From the NCBI RefSeq assembly GCF_000022325.1, contig NC_012034.1, positions 948,501-1,012,500 on the forward strand: 64,000 nucleotides of DNA, written 5' to 3'. The notes under the pieces are model-generated. The model was not told the DNA's origin and made no database searches. It was given only the letters and a program-made list of their open reading frames with translations. Below are positions 56,449-64,000 of the stretch, piece by piece; position 1 is the stretch's first letter, and the number at the start of each line of letters is the position of its first letter. The stretch is from Caldicellulosiruptor bescii DSM 6725. GTDB taxonomy: Bacteria > Bacillota > Thermoanaerobacteria > Caldicellulosiruptorales > Caldicellulosiruptoraceae. The translations under genes were made by a program, and so were the position numbers.

Positions 56449-57663
56449 TCAGTTTTTTATAGTCAATTTAGAACAATAAAGCTTAATGTTGTGAGCGAGG
56501 ATAAATAAAAGAGAAAAAGTAATGGCAGATAGCAAGAAATCAGAGAAAATAGAAATATGGTCATAAGGACAGAATAGTATCAGAGCCCATGTAGGATTTC
56601 AGGTGGAAAATAGTCTGCTCTACAGCAACACGTTTTTTGTAGAGGTCAAAAAACTCTTGAGAATTTCTGCTCAGACTTGGGAAAGAGCGAAAATCGTCAG
56701 GATATATAAACTATTGCCCCCGATTTAGAGGTAGTACAAGGTTGAGGGCAAGAGCAGACACGTTTGCCATCTTTGTATTGTGACATAGGGCAAGTCCATT
56801 TAAGGCGCAAAGAGCGATTTTTACCCTGACATTTGCCTTTGGGTTTAAAAGGTAGATTGAACTTTTTACAAGAAGAAGCACCATCTTCAGAAATAACAAT
56901 ATTAGGGCTTGATGTAGGTGTAGTATTATTTTTAGAAGCTCTTGTATTAAGAAGAATAACGATTTTGAAGAAGTTAAAAGTATTTTTTAAAGTGGAGTAT
57001 ATGTTGTGGGAATCCAAAGCACTGTCAGCGATGAAAGTGGAGAAATTTTTGGGGATATAAGAGAATAAAGTTTCGAGCGAAGGAATTAAAGCGGCAGAAG
57101 TCGGAGATAGCTTTTTCTTGATGTGGGTCAGAAGAAGTAGAATCAGAGTTAAACAGAGGGACTAATGCTAAAGGAATACCGAGAGCGCTTATGATGACAG
57201 CAAATTTCAAAGCCCAGCAGAAATGGCCATTTGTGAACATAAGGCGGATGTTAGGATTAGCGTTAGCACTTTTAGGCAAAGAAGAATAAACAGCAGAAGT
57301 AGATTTTATCGGAAGACAGCTCAGGATTAGCTTTTGATGTATTTTTCAGCAGTAGATGAATGAACTTAGGGTTATTTTCACGGACCTGAGGGACAATACC
57401 TGTTGTGTATCAAAGATTAAGATTGAAGAAGCTTGAGGGCATTGTTGGAGAGAAATATTGTTGCGTGGATAGAGATATTTTGAAAGAGTTTATGGATTTC
57501 ACTGTTAAATAGTTTTCTGAAGCGAGAGAAAGTGGAAATAGAGGGAACATTTCCATTTAGGTTACAGAAAGAACGAAGTTCATAAGAGTTAAGAAGAACA
57601 GCGCGAAGCTGTGTAAGGGTATTTAGTTTGAGTAATTTTTGGACAAGGAAGCACAGAAGCATA
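56449..57663 (-). pseudogene. decayed DDE transposase (IS1182/IS4-like)
   Basis: Three minus-strand pieces in different frames make one protein: N-terminal 'LNGNVPSISTFSRFRKLF', middle 'RLMFTNGHFCWALKFAVIIS' with 'FNSDSTSSDPHQEK', then 'CPMSQYKDGKRVCSCPQPC' and, further on, 'LYKKRVAVEQTIFHLKSYMG' (the last acidic residue of the triad) and 'LFILAHNIKLYCSK' ending at 56449. Several frameshifts and stops are present. Family is assigned from overall layout; the precise subgroup is uncertain. Confidence 0.75.
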
Positions 57664-58034
57664 GATTCTAAGGAGAAGTATCTATGCTTGCAAAATGTTT
57701 ATAGTAAGCATTGTAGAAAGAAGAAGGTATATAATGTGACAAGTCGATAAATCTATTGAACAAGCCCGAGAGGGTATCAAGGCTTGTAGAGAGCCAAAAC
57801 CTTTAGGTGGGAAAATAAGTCTAAAAATGAAAGTTGTTTAGGTTTGGTTTTGAAGATTTTGGAACCCTCCTCATAGTAGAAGATTTGTTTTATATAATCA
57901 TATTTTACTACCTACAATTATGAGGAAGGTGACCAGACTTTTTTGATTCTATGTAAAGCTTGATAACGCTCATCTTGAGCGTTTTTGCAAAAGGCTAAAT
58001 GCAAAAATAAAAAGTAGGGAGGGTAAGAAGTAAG
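57664..58034. other. gap with a hairpin terminator ahead of the secreted-protein gene
   Basis: AACGCTCA (57965-57972) pairs with TGAGCGTT (57976-57983) and is followed by TTT; it may end upstream transcripts. An imperfect CCTCATA/TATGAGG pair at about 57868-57928 may be an old IS end. No gene is supported. GGAGGGTAAGAAG precedes the next start. Confidence 0.5.
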
Positions 58035-58460
58035 ATGTTCAAAAAGCAAAAGTTACTAAAATTTATTGCGGTTTTTGTATTTGTTTTTATCTTTTTTACA
58101 TTAAATAATATTACTGCTACGTTGGGTGGAACAACTTTAAAAACAGCGCAAAATTCGGTACAATATTATTCGTGGTGTGGTGTTCCTATATTTGGACTGG
58201 GTGTAAAGGGACATTATTCTTCAGATGGTTCTAAAATTGTAAATTATTCTACTACTTATAGTCTCCCATGGATAAACACTTTATCGCTTTGGCAATATAG
58301 TAATGCTAGCTCGTCATGGATTTATCAAACCTCCACTAAAGGTATTTGTGAGGCATATGCTAGATTTACCTTAGGTGTTGGTGTTCAAACACAATATTTA
58401 TTTTTGGGTTTACCAATACAAACACGAGATGTGTTTGTTCAGGCTACAGCATTGCCTTAA
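58035..58460 (+). CDS. small secreted protein, bacteriocin-like
   Basis: A 141-residue protein with a clear Sec signal: 'MFKKQKLLKF' then a hydrophobic stretch to about residue 23, with likely cleavage near residues 29-40. The mature part (~100 residues) is rich in Ser, Tyr, Gly and aromatic residues, has two cysteines (C48, C105) that could pair, and similar 'GVPIFGLGV' and 'LGVGVQTQYLFLGLPI' stretches at its two ends. I do not recognise the family. It is followed by a strong hairpin and ABC transporter genes, the usual setting of a bacteriocin and its immunity exporter. Lactococcin-972-type proteins are a loose comparison only. Confidence 0.55.
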   Translation: MFKKQKLLKFIAVFVFVFIFFTLNNITATLGGTTLKTAQNSVQYYSWCGVPIFGLGVKGHYSSDGSKIVNYSTTYSLPWINTLSLWQYSNASSSWIYQTSTKGICEAYARFTLGVGVQTQYLFLGLPIQTRDVFVQATALP

Positions 58461-58475
58461 GTATTTAAGAAGTAC

Positions 58476-58502
58476 GGGGCAATTTCGTTAAGAAATTGCC
58501 CC
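58476..58502 (+). other. 11-bp intercistronic hairpin
   Basis: GGGGCAATTTC (58476-58486) and GAAATTGCCCC (58492-58502) pair perfectly around GTTAA. No T-run follows. It may stabilise the upstream mRNA or limit read-through into the ABC gene. Confidence 0.7.
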
Positions 58503-58549
58503 ATTGATAACACTTTATGGAATATTAAGCGTTTAAAGGAGTGAAAAAA

Positions 58550-59440
58550 TTGACAACAGTATGTGTTAATAATATCTTCAAGTGCTTTGGCAACAAGGAA
58601 GTTTTAAAAGGAATAAATATTGTGTTTGAAGAAGGTAAAGTCTATGGTTTGTTTGGCAAAAATGGTGCAGGAAAATCCACATTGTTAAAAATTATATTGG
58701 GACTTTTGCTTCCTACACAAGGAAGTGTTTCTGTTTTTGGTAAAAATCCACGCGATGGTGGCTTAAAAGAAGTTAGTTATCTTTCCGAAAATTTAGCAGG
58801 ATATTTTGACTTAAATGCGTATGATAATATTGACATAATAGCTAAAATGCAGGGAGTAAAATTACGAAAGGAAGAAATTTTTAAAATTCTTGAGTCTGTT
58901 AACTTGAAAGAAGTAGCATCGAAAAAAGTTAAAGATTTTTCGCTTGGGATGAAGAGGAGACTTCAACTTGCTTTTGCATTTTGCATTGGTGATAAAAAAT
59001 TGTTTATTTTAGACGAACCAACTAATGGACTTGATATTGAAGGTGTGTTTTGGTTTAAAGAAAAGATTAAAGAAGTGAAAGAAAAAAAAGATAAGACTAT
59101 AATTATTTCAACACACGCTTTCGAGGAGCTTGAAAATGTAATAGATGAGTTTATCATAATTCACAAAGGAGAAATAAAGAAAAAAAGCGATGTTTGTGAT
59201 TTAGAAATTAAAAATAAAAAATTTGTAAAAGTTAGCAACAAAGATACAGAAAAATTTACTAAACTTGTAGATTTATTAAAGTTGAATTACACGAGAGTTG
59301 CTAATACTGAATTTATAGTTGAAGAAAATGAAAAAATAAATTTACTTGAACAAATAGTAGTAAATGGTATTAAGTTACAGAGGTTTGAAACATATAGGGA
59401 AACAATAAAAAGTGTATTTAAGGCAGTGACAAAGGAGTAG
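58550..59440 (+). CDS. ABC transporter ATPase
   Basis: About 296 residues from a TTG at 58550, which is 9 bp after AAGGAG; the GTG at 58541 abuts that site and is less likely. Motifs: Walker A 'GKNGAGKST', signature 'FSLGMKRRLQLA', Walker B 'LFILDEPTNGLD' and H-loop 'IISTHAFEEL'. The single ATPase domain with a ~80-residue C-terminal extension is typical of ABC-2 exporters for antibiotics or bacteriocins. Its permease gene follows immediately but is split by an IS. Confidence 0.9.
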   Translation: MTTVCVNNIFKCFGNKEVLKGINIVFEEGKVYGLFGKNGAGKSTLLKIILGLLLPTQGSVSVFGKNPRDGGLKEVSYLSENLAGYFDLNAYDNIDIIAKMQGVKLRKEEIFKILESVNLKEVASKKVKDFSLGMKRRLQLAFAFCIGDKKLFILDEPTNGLDIEGVFWFKEKIKEVKEKKDKTIIISTHAFEELENVIDEFIIIHKGEIKKKSDVCDLEIKNKKFVKVSNKDTEKFTKLVDLLKLNYTRVANTEFIVEENEKINLLEQIVVNGIKLQRFETYRETIKSVFKAVTKE

Positions 59441-59566
59441 GTGTTGAAAATGATTTATAATATTCTTGCAGGTGAATTAAAGAAAGTTTTAAAATCCAAA
59501 TTATTTTTAATTTCAATGATTATTTATATTTTAATTTTTGTGGTAGCTTTAGTTAATAGGTTTTTT

Positions 59567-60680
59567 TAGGTTGTTGAATAAAAGAGATTAACATAAAAGA
59601 TAATAAATAGATATATAAAAAGCCATCCTCCTTGAGGTAAAATTATAGGAAGAGAAGACAAAAAACACATAACAAAGGAGGATGGCAATGACTAATTTTA
59701 TTAAAACACAAAATCAAAAATTTTTAAAGATACTTATGACAATTGAGAAAGTAATAAAAGCTCTGGGATTAAAGATAAAAAGCAGCAGAAGTAAAAAACC
59801 AAAGAAGTTTAAGTTAAGCCATATAATAGCTTGTTTTGTTTACAAAGTCAAAAACAAGATAAACAGCTTCAGGGAATTAGAATACAAGATAAACGAAGAT
59901 GAAGAATTTAAAAAAGCTATAGGGATAGAGAAGAGCCCCGATCATTCATATTTTTCGAAATGGGCCAAGATAATTGAAGAAGAATATATAGAAGGAATAG
60001 CAAGAATTTTAGTGAGAGAAATAGATCCACAGACAAAAATTTGTGCTATAGATTCTACCCCTTTGAGAAGTTTGAGGGGTGACAAAGAAGCAGGAACAGG
60101 AGTATGTATTAGTTTAGGTTTTTACAATGGATATAAATTACATGTAATAGCAACAATTGGAGATGAGGTTATACCAATAGTATGGTGGTTGACACGTGCA
60201 AATGTCCATGACAGTAAAGTAGTAGAACTTTTGTATTGATCTAAGATATTTGGCTTGATGTGATATTAGCGGATGCAGGTTATGATTGTGTAAAGTGGTT
60301 TGAGGTGGCAGATAAACTTGAGATAAAGTTTGTAGCGGCGGTAAATAAGAGAAATAGTAAGGATTTCGGTAATGTAAAAAATATTTTGAGGATAAAGAAT
60401 ATAGAATTTTTAGGAAGTGAAGAAGGGCAAAGGTTGTATAAGCAAAGGACAAAAATTGAAAGATTATTTGGGAAATTAAAAGGAGAATACAATTTAGAAC
60501 AAGTAAGGTTAAGAGGTTTTAGAACGTATAAGAGGCATGTGGACTGGATAATGATTACTTATTTGATAGAAGTCTATATTCAAAAAATTGAAAACTGTAA
60601 ATTTTCTTTTAAATACACGTGGAATAATTTGTAATCCTATATAGTAACATTAATGGTATAATTATTTATTCAACAACTTA
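59567..60680 (+). mobile_element. 1.1-kb insertion sequence with 9-bp target duplication
   Basis: Ends TAGGTTGTTGAATAA (left) and TAAGTTGTTGAATAA (right, inverted) are flanked by AGGTTTTTT at 59558-59566 and 60681-60689. It carries one interrupted DDE transposase gene. Confidence 0.88.
59688..60634 (+). pseudogene. IS5/IS4-like DDE transposase, interrupted
   Basis: The ATG at 59688 is 7 bp after AAGGAGG. The first frame has 'ICAIDSTPLRSLRG' (first Asp) and stops at 60239; a second frame resumes 'VILADAGYDCVKWFEV' (second Asp) from about 60258 and has 'RTKIERLFGKLKGEYNLEQV' (Glu). Between them a stop and a one-base shift break the gene near 60236-60250. The DDE set is otherwise complete, and the element ends and target repeats look fresh, so the break may be recent or a sequencing error. 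Confidence 0.82.
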
Positions 60681-61386
60681 AGGTTTTTTAATAAAACTTC
60701 AGGAGTTTATTTATATAAGATTGAATTAGAAAAGCTAAATTCATTTTCATTGATTTTCTTTTATATAATGCATGTTCTGTTTTTAGGAGCTGTACTTGGA
60801 GGGTACGTAGGAGGATATGAGTTTCATAGTAACACTTTTTGTTTTTCTCATATATTTGAAGGTAGAATAAAACAACATGTTCTCAAAATATTTACACTAC
60901 TTATTTTATTGATTGGAATTTTGTTAATTACATTTATAATCACAAACGTATTCTGTGTTTTTCGAATTTCTGATATTGAATTTAGATTTAATTTTAAAAG
61001 ATTAATCGGACAATCGTTAGTTGTACTACTGATTTCATTTGAATTAAGTCTTTTTTCATATATATTAGCAATCGTTATAAGAAAAATATATGTTGCGATT
61101 TCTGTTGCAGTATTGTTACCGTTTTTGATAAATATTTTATGTAACATCTCTAATGTATTTAAATATTTAAATCAATATTGGTTTACTACAGTTAATTCTA
61201 TGTTAATATCTCAAGTTTTTTCTAATATAGCTTCTTCAGAAAATTATGTAACAATAAAATTGATTGATAAGAGCATTTTAAATAGTTTCAATCTATTGTT
61301 ATTAGTTTCTATTAGTTATCTTATAGTGTTTTTAGTAATTATATTACTAATTGGCTTTTTTTGTTTCAGATAATTAGTGTGTACAG

Positions 61387-61836
61387 GTGGTGGTGGTTGA
61401 GCAAATGAGAGCCAAATTTTTACTAAAAGTTATTTTGGTTTGTTTTCTATTTTTAGGTGTGTTGTTGTTTTTTAATTTAGTAAATTTTCGGCAGTTAAGT
61501 AGTGATAAAATAAGTTATAATACTTCTATTAATAGGATTGGCACAAAAGAATATACAACAGAAATAAAATTTAACTACAGTGTTACATATGGACAAGAAA
61601 AACCTTTTTTGATTTATGTAAACAAGGATTCATTGGTGCTTAATTGTCAACACATAAAGTGTACTAATAAGGTAACAATTAAAATAAAAGACAGAAGAGG
61701 CAGGATAATTTACAAAAAAGACATTGGGGATGAAAAAGATGAAAAGTTAGAGATCAGTAACTTGAAAAATGGAGAGTATGAGGTTATTCTTGCTTTTCAT
61801 AAAGGTGTAGGAGAAGGGTATATAAAAATAGAGTAA
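61387..61836 (+). CDS. membrane-anchored hypothetical protein of the bacteriocin-like locus
   Basis: About 143-149 residues; GTG 61387 or ATG 61405 as start (no clean ribosome site). One N-terminal membrane helix ('LLKVILVCFLFLGVLLFF') is followed by an extracytoplasmic beta-rich domain ending 'LKNGEYEVILAFHKGVGEGY'. It lies 13 bp after the ABC-2 permease on the same strand. I do not recognise the family; a role with the exporter or immunity is possible. Confidence 0.55.
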   Translation: MVVVEQMRAKFLLKVILVCFLFLGVLLFFNLVNFRQLSSDKISYNTSINRIGTKEYTTEIKFNYSVTYGQEKPFLIYVNKDSLVLNCQHIKCTNKVTIKIKDRRGRIIYKKDIGDEKDEKLEISNLKNGEYEVILAFHKGVGEGYIKIE

Positions 61837-62009
61837 AGTATTGTATTACTAAGACAAACGGTATAATGTCAAGGAGGTTTTTAAAAAAATTTTTTTAGAT
61901 AATTAGGGTGAAAAAGGCAATAGAATACCGAGCCGCTCAGCATGGAAAAATTTAACTGGCAGCTTGTTTGGGAAAGATTATTAAATTAAAAAATTGGGAC
62001 TAACTAAGT

Positions 62010-63257
62010 ATTGTAAACATCACCTCTTTCTTGATATATTTGACCAAGGCTAGAGCATTGCAAAGATCAGAGGAATTAATCGTCTTGCGGTGAGGACGAG
62101 GGCACGTTTATGCTGATGACAGGTCCACCTCTGAAAACTTCTTGTTGTAGAAGGCTTTGTAACGTACTGTGTGCTACAGTACACAGTTAGCAGCTTCAAC
62201 AAGATAGTATTCTGAGAATATTGGTTACAACACTTAGCTAATGAAACATCTTGGGCATTGAAGTTGCCTGATTGGTACTAAGTCCAAATCAAGCCAGAAT
62301 ACTTTGCCAAAGCAGCTACATTTTTGAAACGCTTGATATCACCGATTTCAGTACAGATAGCAGCTGCAAGAACATCTCCTATGCCAGGGATGGTAGTCAG
62401 GGTTTGAGAGAAAGCTTTAAGTAGTTTAGAGATTTCTTTGTCGAGTTTTTTGAGTTGTTCTTGCATAAATCTGATGTTTTCAAGAGTCATAGACAAAGCT
62501 AAGTCATTTGCCTCAGCCAACAGAGGATGTAATCTGTATGAACGCTTGAGCCTCGGTTTTAAGTATTTCAGCGATTTTATTGACATCTGAGAGTCTATTG
62601 TTGCCGTTATCGGATATGAACTTAATTAAATCTTTCTTGTGGCATGGAGGCAATGTCGTCAGGTGTAAAGTTTTCGATGATAGCACAAGAAGCTTTACCG
62701 AAGATATCTGAAAATGGACAGTCTTGAGAATAAGTAGAGAATTTAAGGTATATGAGATTGAGGGCTCTGTTTTTTTCACGTGTCAAATTGTGAACAAGAT
62801 GATAGCGCATTCTGGTAAGGCGTTGTAGCGCAGCATATTTAAAATCAGGCAAAGGTGTTGGGTTGAGTTTGCTGAACCTGACACTATTGAAGCGATGATA
62901 ATTGCATCGATGCTATCTGTTTTAGGCAAGAAAGTATAGATTTTTTTAAAGCCTTTGACTATGCTTGGGTTGAGAACATAAAAAGTTGGTTTATATGGCA
63001 GCAGTTCAGATGAAGAAGCAAGATACAAGTGCAGATGCCAAGCGTAATGTGAAGTTGCTTCCATGCCAAATTTAACGTAGGATAGATTGTACTGGCTGAA
63101 GTAATCAATAACTCCTTCTGATTAATTCATTAGCACCTTCTTGATGGTTAGGCAAGGAAAAAGATTTTTTAATCAAGTGATTACCGGCATCATCGACGAA
63201 GAAGATAGAATTTGACTGACTACTGATATCAATGCCCACTATTAAAGTATTTGGCAA
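62010..63257 (-). pseudogene. IS110-family recombinase, decayed
   Basis: On the minus strand an AAAGGAGGT site precedes a TTG at 63257. The N-terminus 'IVGIDISSQSNSIFFVDDAG' is the start of the DEDD domain; after a frameshift near 63115 come 'KFGMEATSHYAWHLHLYLA', 'KTDSIDAIIIASIV' and, in other frames, the helical linker and the C-terminal Tnp_20 block 'TTIPGIGDVLAAAICTEIG' with 'FKNVAALAKYSGL'. Degraded coding sequence ('KHKRALVLTARRLI') can be followed to about 62010. At least four frame breaks, so no active recombinase. Confidence 0.85.
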
Positions 63258-63274
63258 TTTGAAGACCTCCTTTT

Positions 63275-63520
63275 TGCAAGTAGTGGTAAGAAAAAGTATT
63301 AAGCCCTTTATCCCTGGGGATTACATGACAATAGCAGCCTCGCCGATATTAGAGCTACTTGAGCAGTTTATGCTGTAGCACACATCTGACATGCTCAAAT
63401 CAGATGTGGTAAACTGCTAGTGCTTAAGCCTTCGAGTAAACATTACTCATGTAATCCTTTGGGGCTGAAGTCTTTCTCAAGCTGTGGCGTGCAGATATCA
63501 AAGCACGTCCAGCAGGAGGT
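63275..63520 (-). ncRNA. candidate IS110 bridge RNA (left-end non-coding region)
   Basis: Directly upstream of the recombinase start the DNA folds strongly. An 11-bp helix pairs 63318-63328 with 63447-63457 (GGATTACATGA/TCATGTAATCC). Inside it GCAGTTTA (63363-63370) pairs with TAAACTGC (63410-63417), and ACATCTGA (63382-63389) with TCAGATGT (63400-63407), leaving an 11/2-base internal loop. Bridge RNAs of IS110 elements are known to be encoded here and to use internal loops to read target and donor DNA. The 5' and 3' ends are estimates. Confidence 0.55.
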
Positions 63521-63772
63521 GTTCAAAAATATCCAAATAAACTAAATCAGGCTTAAACTTTTTCTGATTTTAGTTTACCAAAGATAAAGGGCAAATTTAA
63601 ACTGTAGCAGTCAATTTTAATATTCAATTTTTGAGAAGTGAGTATTTTAAGAAAGGTGCATTATCAAAATGAATTTCCAGTAATCAATTGGTACTAATAA
63701 TTTAATGTACCAATTGAGATATGAATTTTTAAGTGATTTGATAATTATATGTTACGAGTGGTAGGTGGTATA
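63521..63772. other. intergenic DNA with an inverted repeat ahead of a permease gene
   Basis: CAATTGGTAC (63685-63694) and GTACCAATTG (63707-63716) form a perfect 10-bp inverted repeat with a 12-base spacer, about 55 bp upstream of the next start; it could be an operator. No gene is supported here. Confidence 0.5.
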
Positions 63773-64000
63773 GTGATAAGCTTCAAAACATTAGAATCTG
63801 AGATAAAAAAGCTGTTTAAATCTAAACTTATTCTTTTAATATATTTTTTCTACGTAATACTAATGATTATGATATATAGAAACACAAATAGAGACATAAC
63901 TTCAAATAGTATTTTTTCTCCTTATGCATCAGGTTTGTTGTTATATTGTAATTTAATTGGCGGTATAGCGATAACAATTATTTCTGCTCTAATATGTGAT
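63773..64000 (+). CDS. ABC-2-type permease, N-terminal part (runs off the window)
   Basis: A frame from a GTG at 63773 (TAGGTGG upstream; ATG 63749 also in frame) is open for 76 codons to the window end. 'LESEIKKLFKSKLILLIYFF' resembles the split permease start 'LAGELKKVLKSKLFLISMII', so it is a paralogue of the gene at 59444. A second hydrophobic stretch begins near residue 60. It probably belonged to the same exporter locus before IS110 entered. Confidence 0.7.
   Translation, partial: MISFKTLESEIKKLFKSKLILLIYFFYVILMIMIYRNTNRDITSNSIFSPYASGLLLYCNLIGGIAITIISALICD

Larger units (their letters stand above)
59444..61373 (+). pseudogene. ABC-2-type permease, split by an insertion sequence
   Basis: The 5' part (TTG 59444 or ATG 59450 after AAAGGAG) reads 'MIYNILAGELKKVLKSKLFL' and ends in the IS. 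After removing 59567-60680 and one copy of the 9-bp AGGTTTTTT repeat the frame continues without loss as 'ALVNRFFNKTSGVYLYKIEL' and on to the stop at 61373, giving about 270 residues with six hydrophobic segments. It was the membrane partner of the preceding ATPase. A related N-terminus begins at 63773. Confidence 0.85.

Noticed and set aside
62513-62852. Separate small genes on the minus strand
   Set aside because: They are overlapping frames of one decayed IS110 recombinase.

Overview
The window looks like chromosome from a thermophilic, low-GC, xylan-degrading Firmicute, most like Caldicellulosiruptor. This is inferred from gene content (GH67 alpha-glucuronidase with hexuronate genes, a por gamma-delta-alpha-beta operon, Firmicute-type DUF2232-gdpP-rplI-dnaB synteny), strong AGGAGG-type ribosome binding sites and AT-rich DNA. 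No database search was run.

Layout. 1-8168: glucuronoxylan/hexuronate cluster (AraC-type response regulator end, GH67, fructuronate reductase, mannonate dehydratase, GH2 enzyme). 8169-10951: cbiMNQO-type Co/Ni ECF transporter behind a leader with a terminator hairpin. 11000-22194: type I restriction-modification island in which hsdM is split by a left-truncated IS607/TnpB element, hsdS is frameshifted and hsdR has an internal deletion; an AlbA/GHKL gene and a MntA-HepT pair inside it are intact. 22228-39460: core block (tRNA-Arg, serS, TVP38 protein, porCDAB, pheA, DUF2232, gdpP, rplI, dnaB, ahcY, mtaD, murJ, tyrS).

39461-64000 is accessory DNA. The tyrS 3' end and terminator recur three times, bracketing a toxin-tip relic with a possible immunity gene and a lipoprotein gene. 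An MMPL/RND exporter follows; its last 1.2 kb recurs 10.67 kb downstream as a direct repeat. Between the repeats lie an IS256 transposase, an intact ISLre2 with 9-bp target duplication, and an AT-rich module (HprK-like relic, two ABC exporters, nucleotidyltransferase) resembling part of a RiPP cluster. Then come a decayed DDE transposase, a bacteriocin-like secreted protein with ABC genes (the permease cleanly split by an IS), and a decayed IS110 element whose upstream region still folds like a bridge RNA.

The most unusual signals are the IS110-associated RNA-like structure, a conserved pseudoknot shared by the TnpB element end and a relic ahead of the GH2 gene, the serial tyrS-terminus repeats, the HsdM-TnpA fusion, and the RiPP-like module trapped between recombining repeats.
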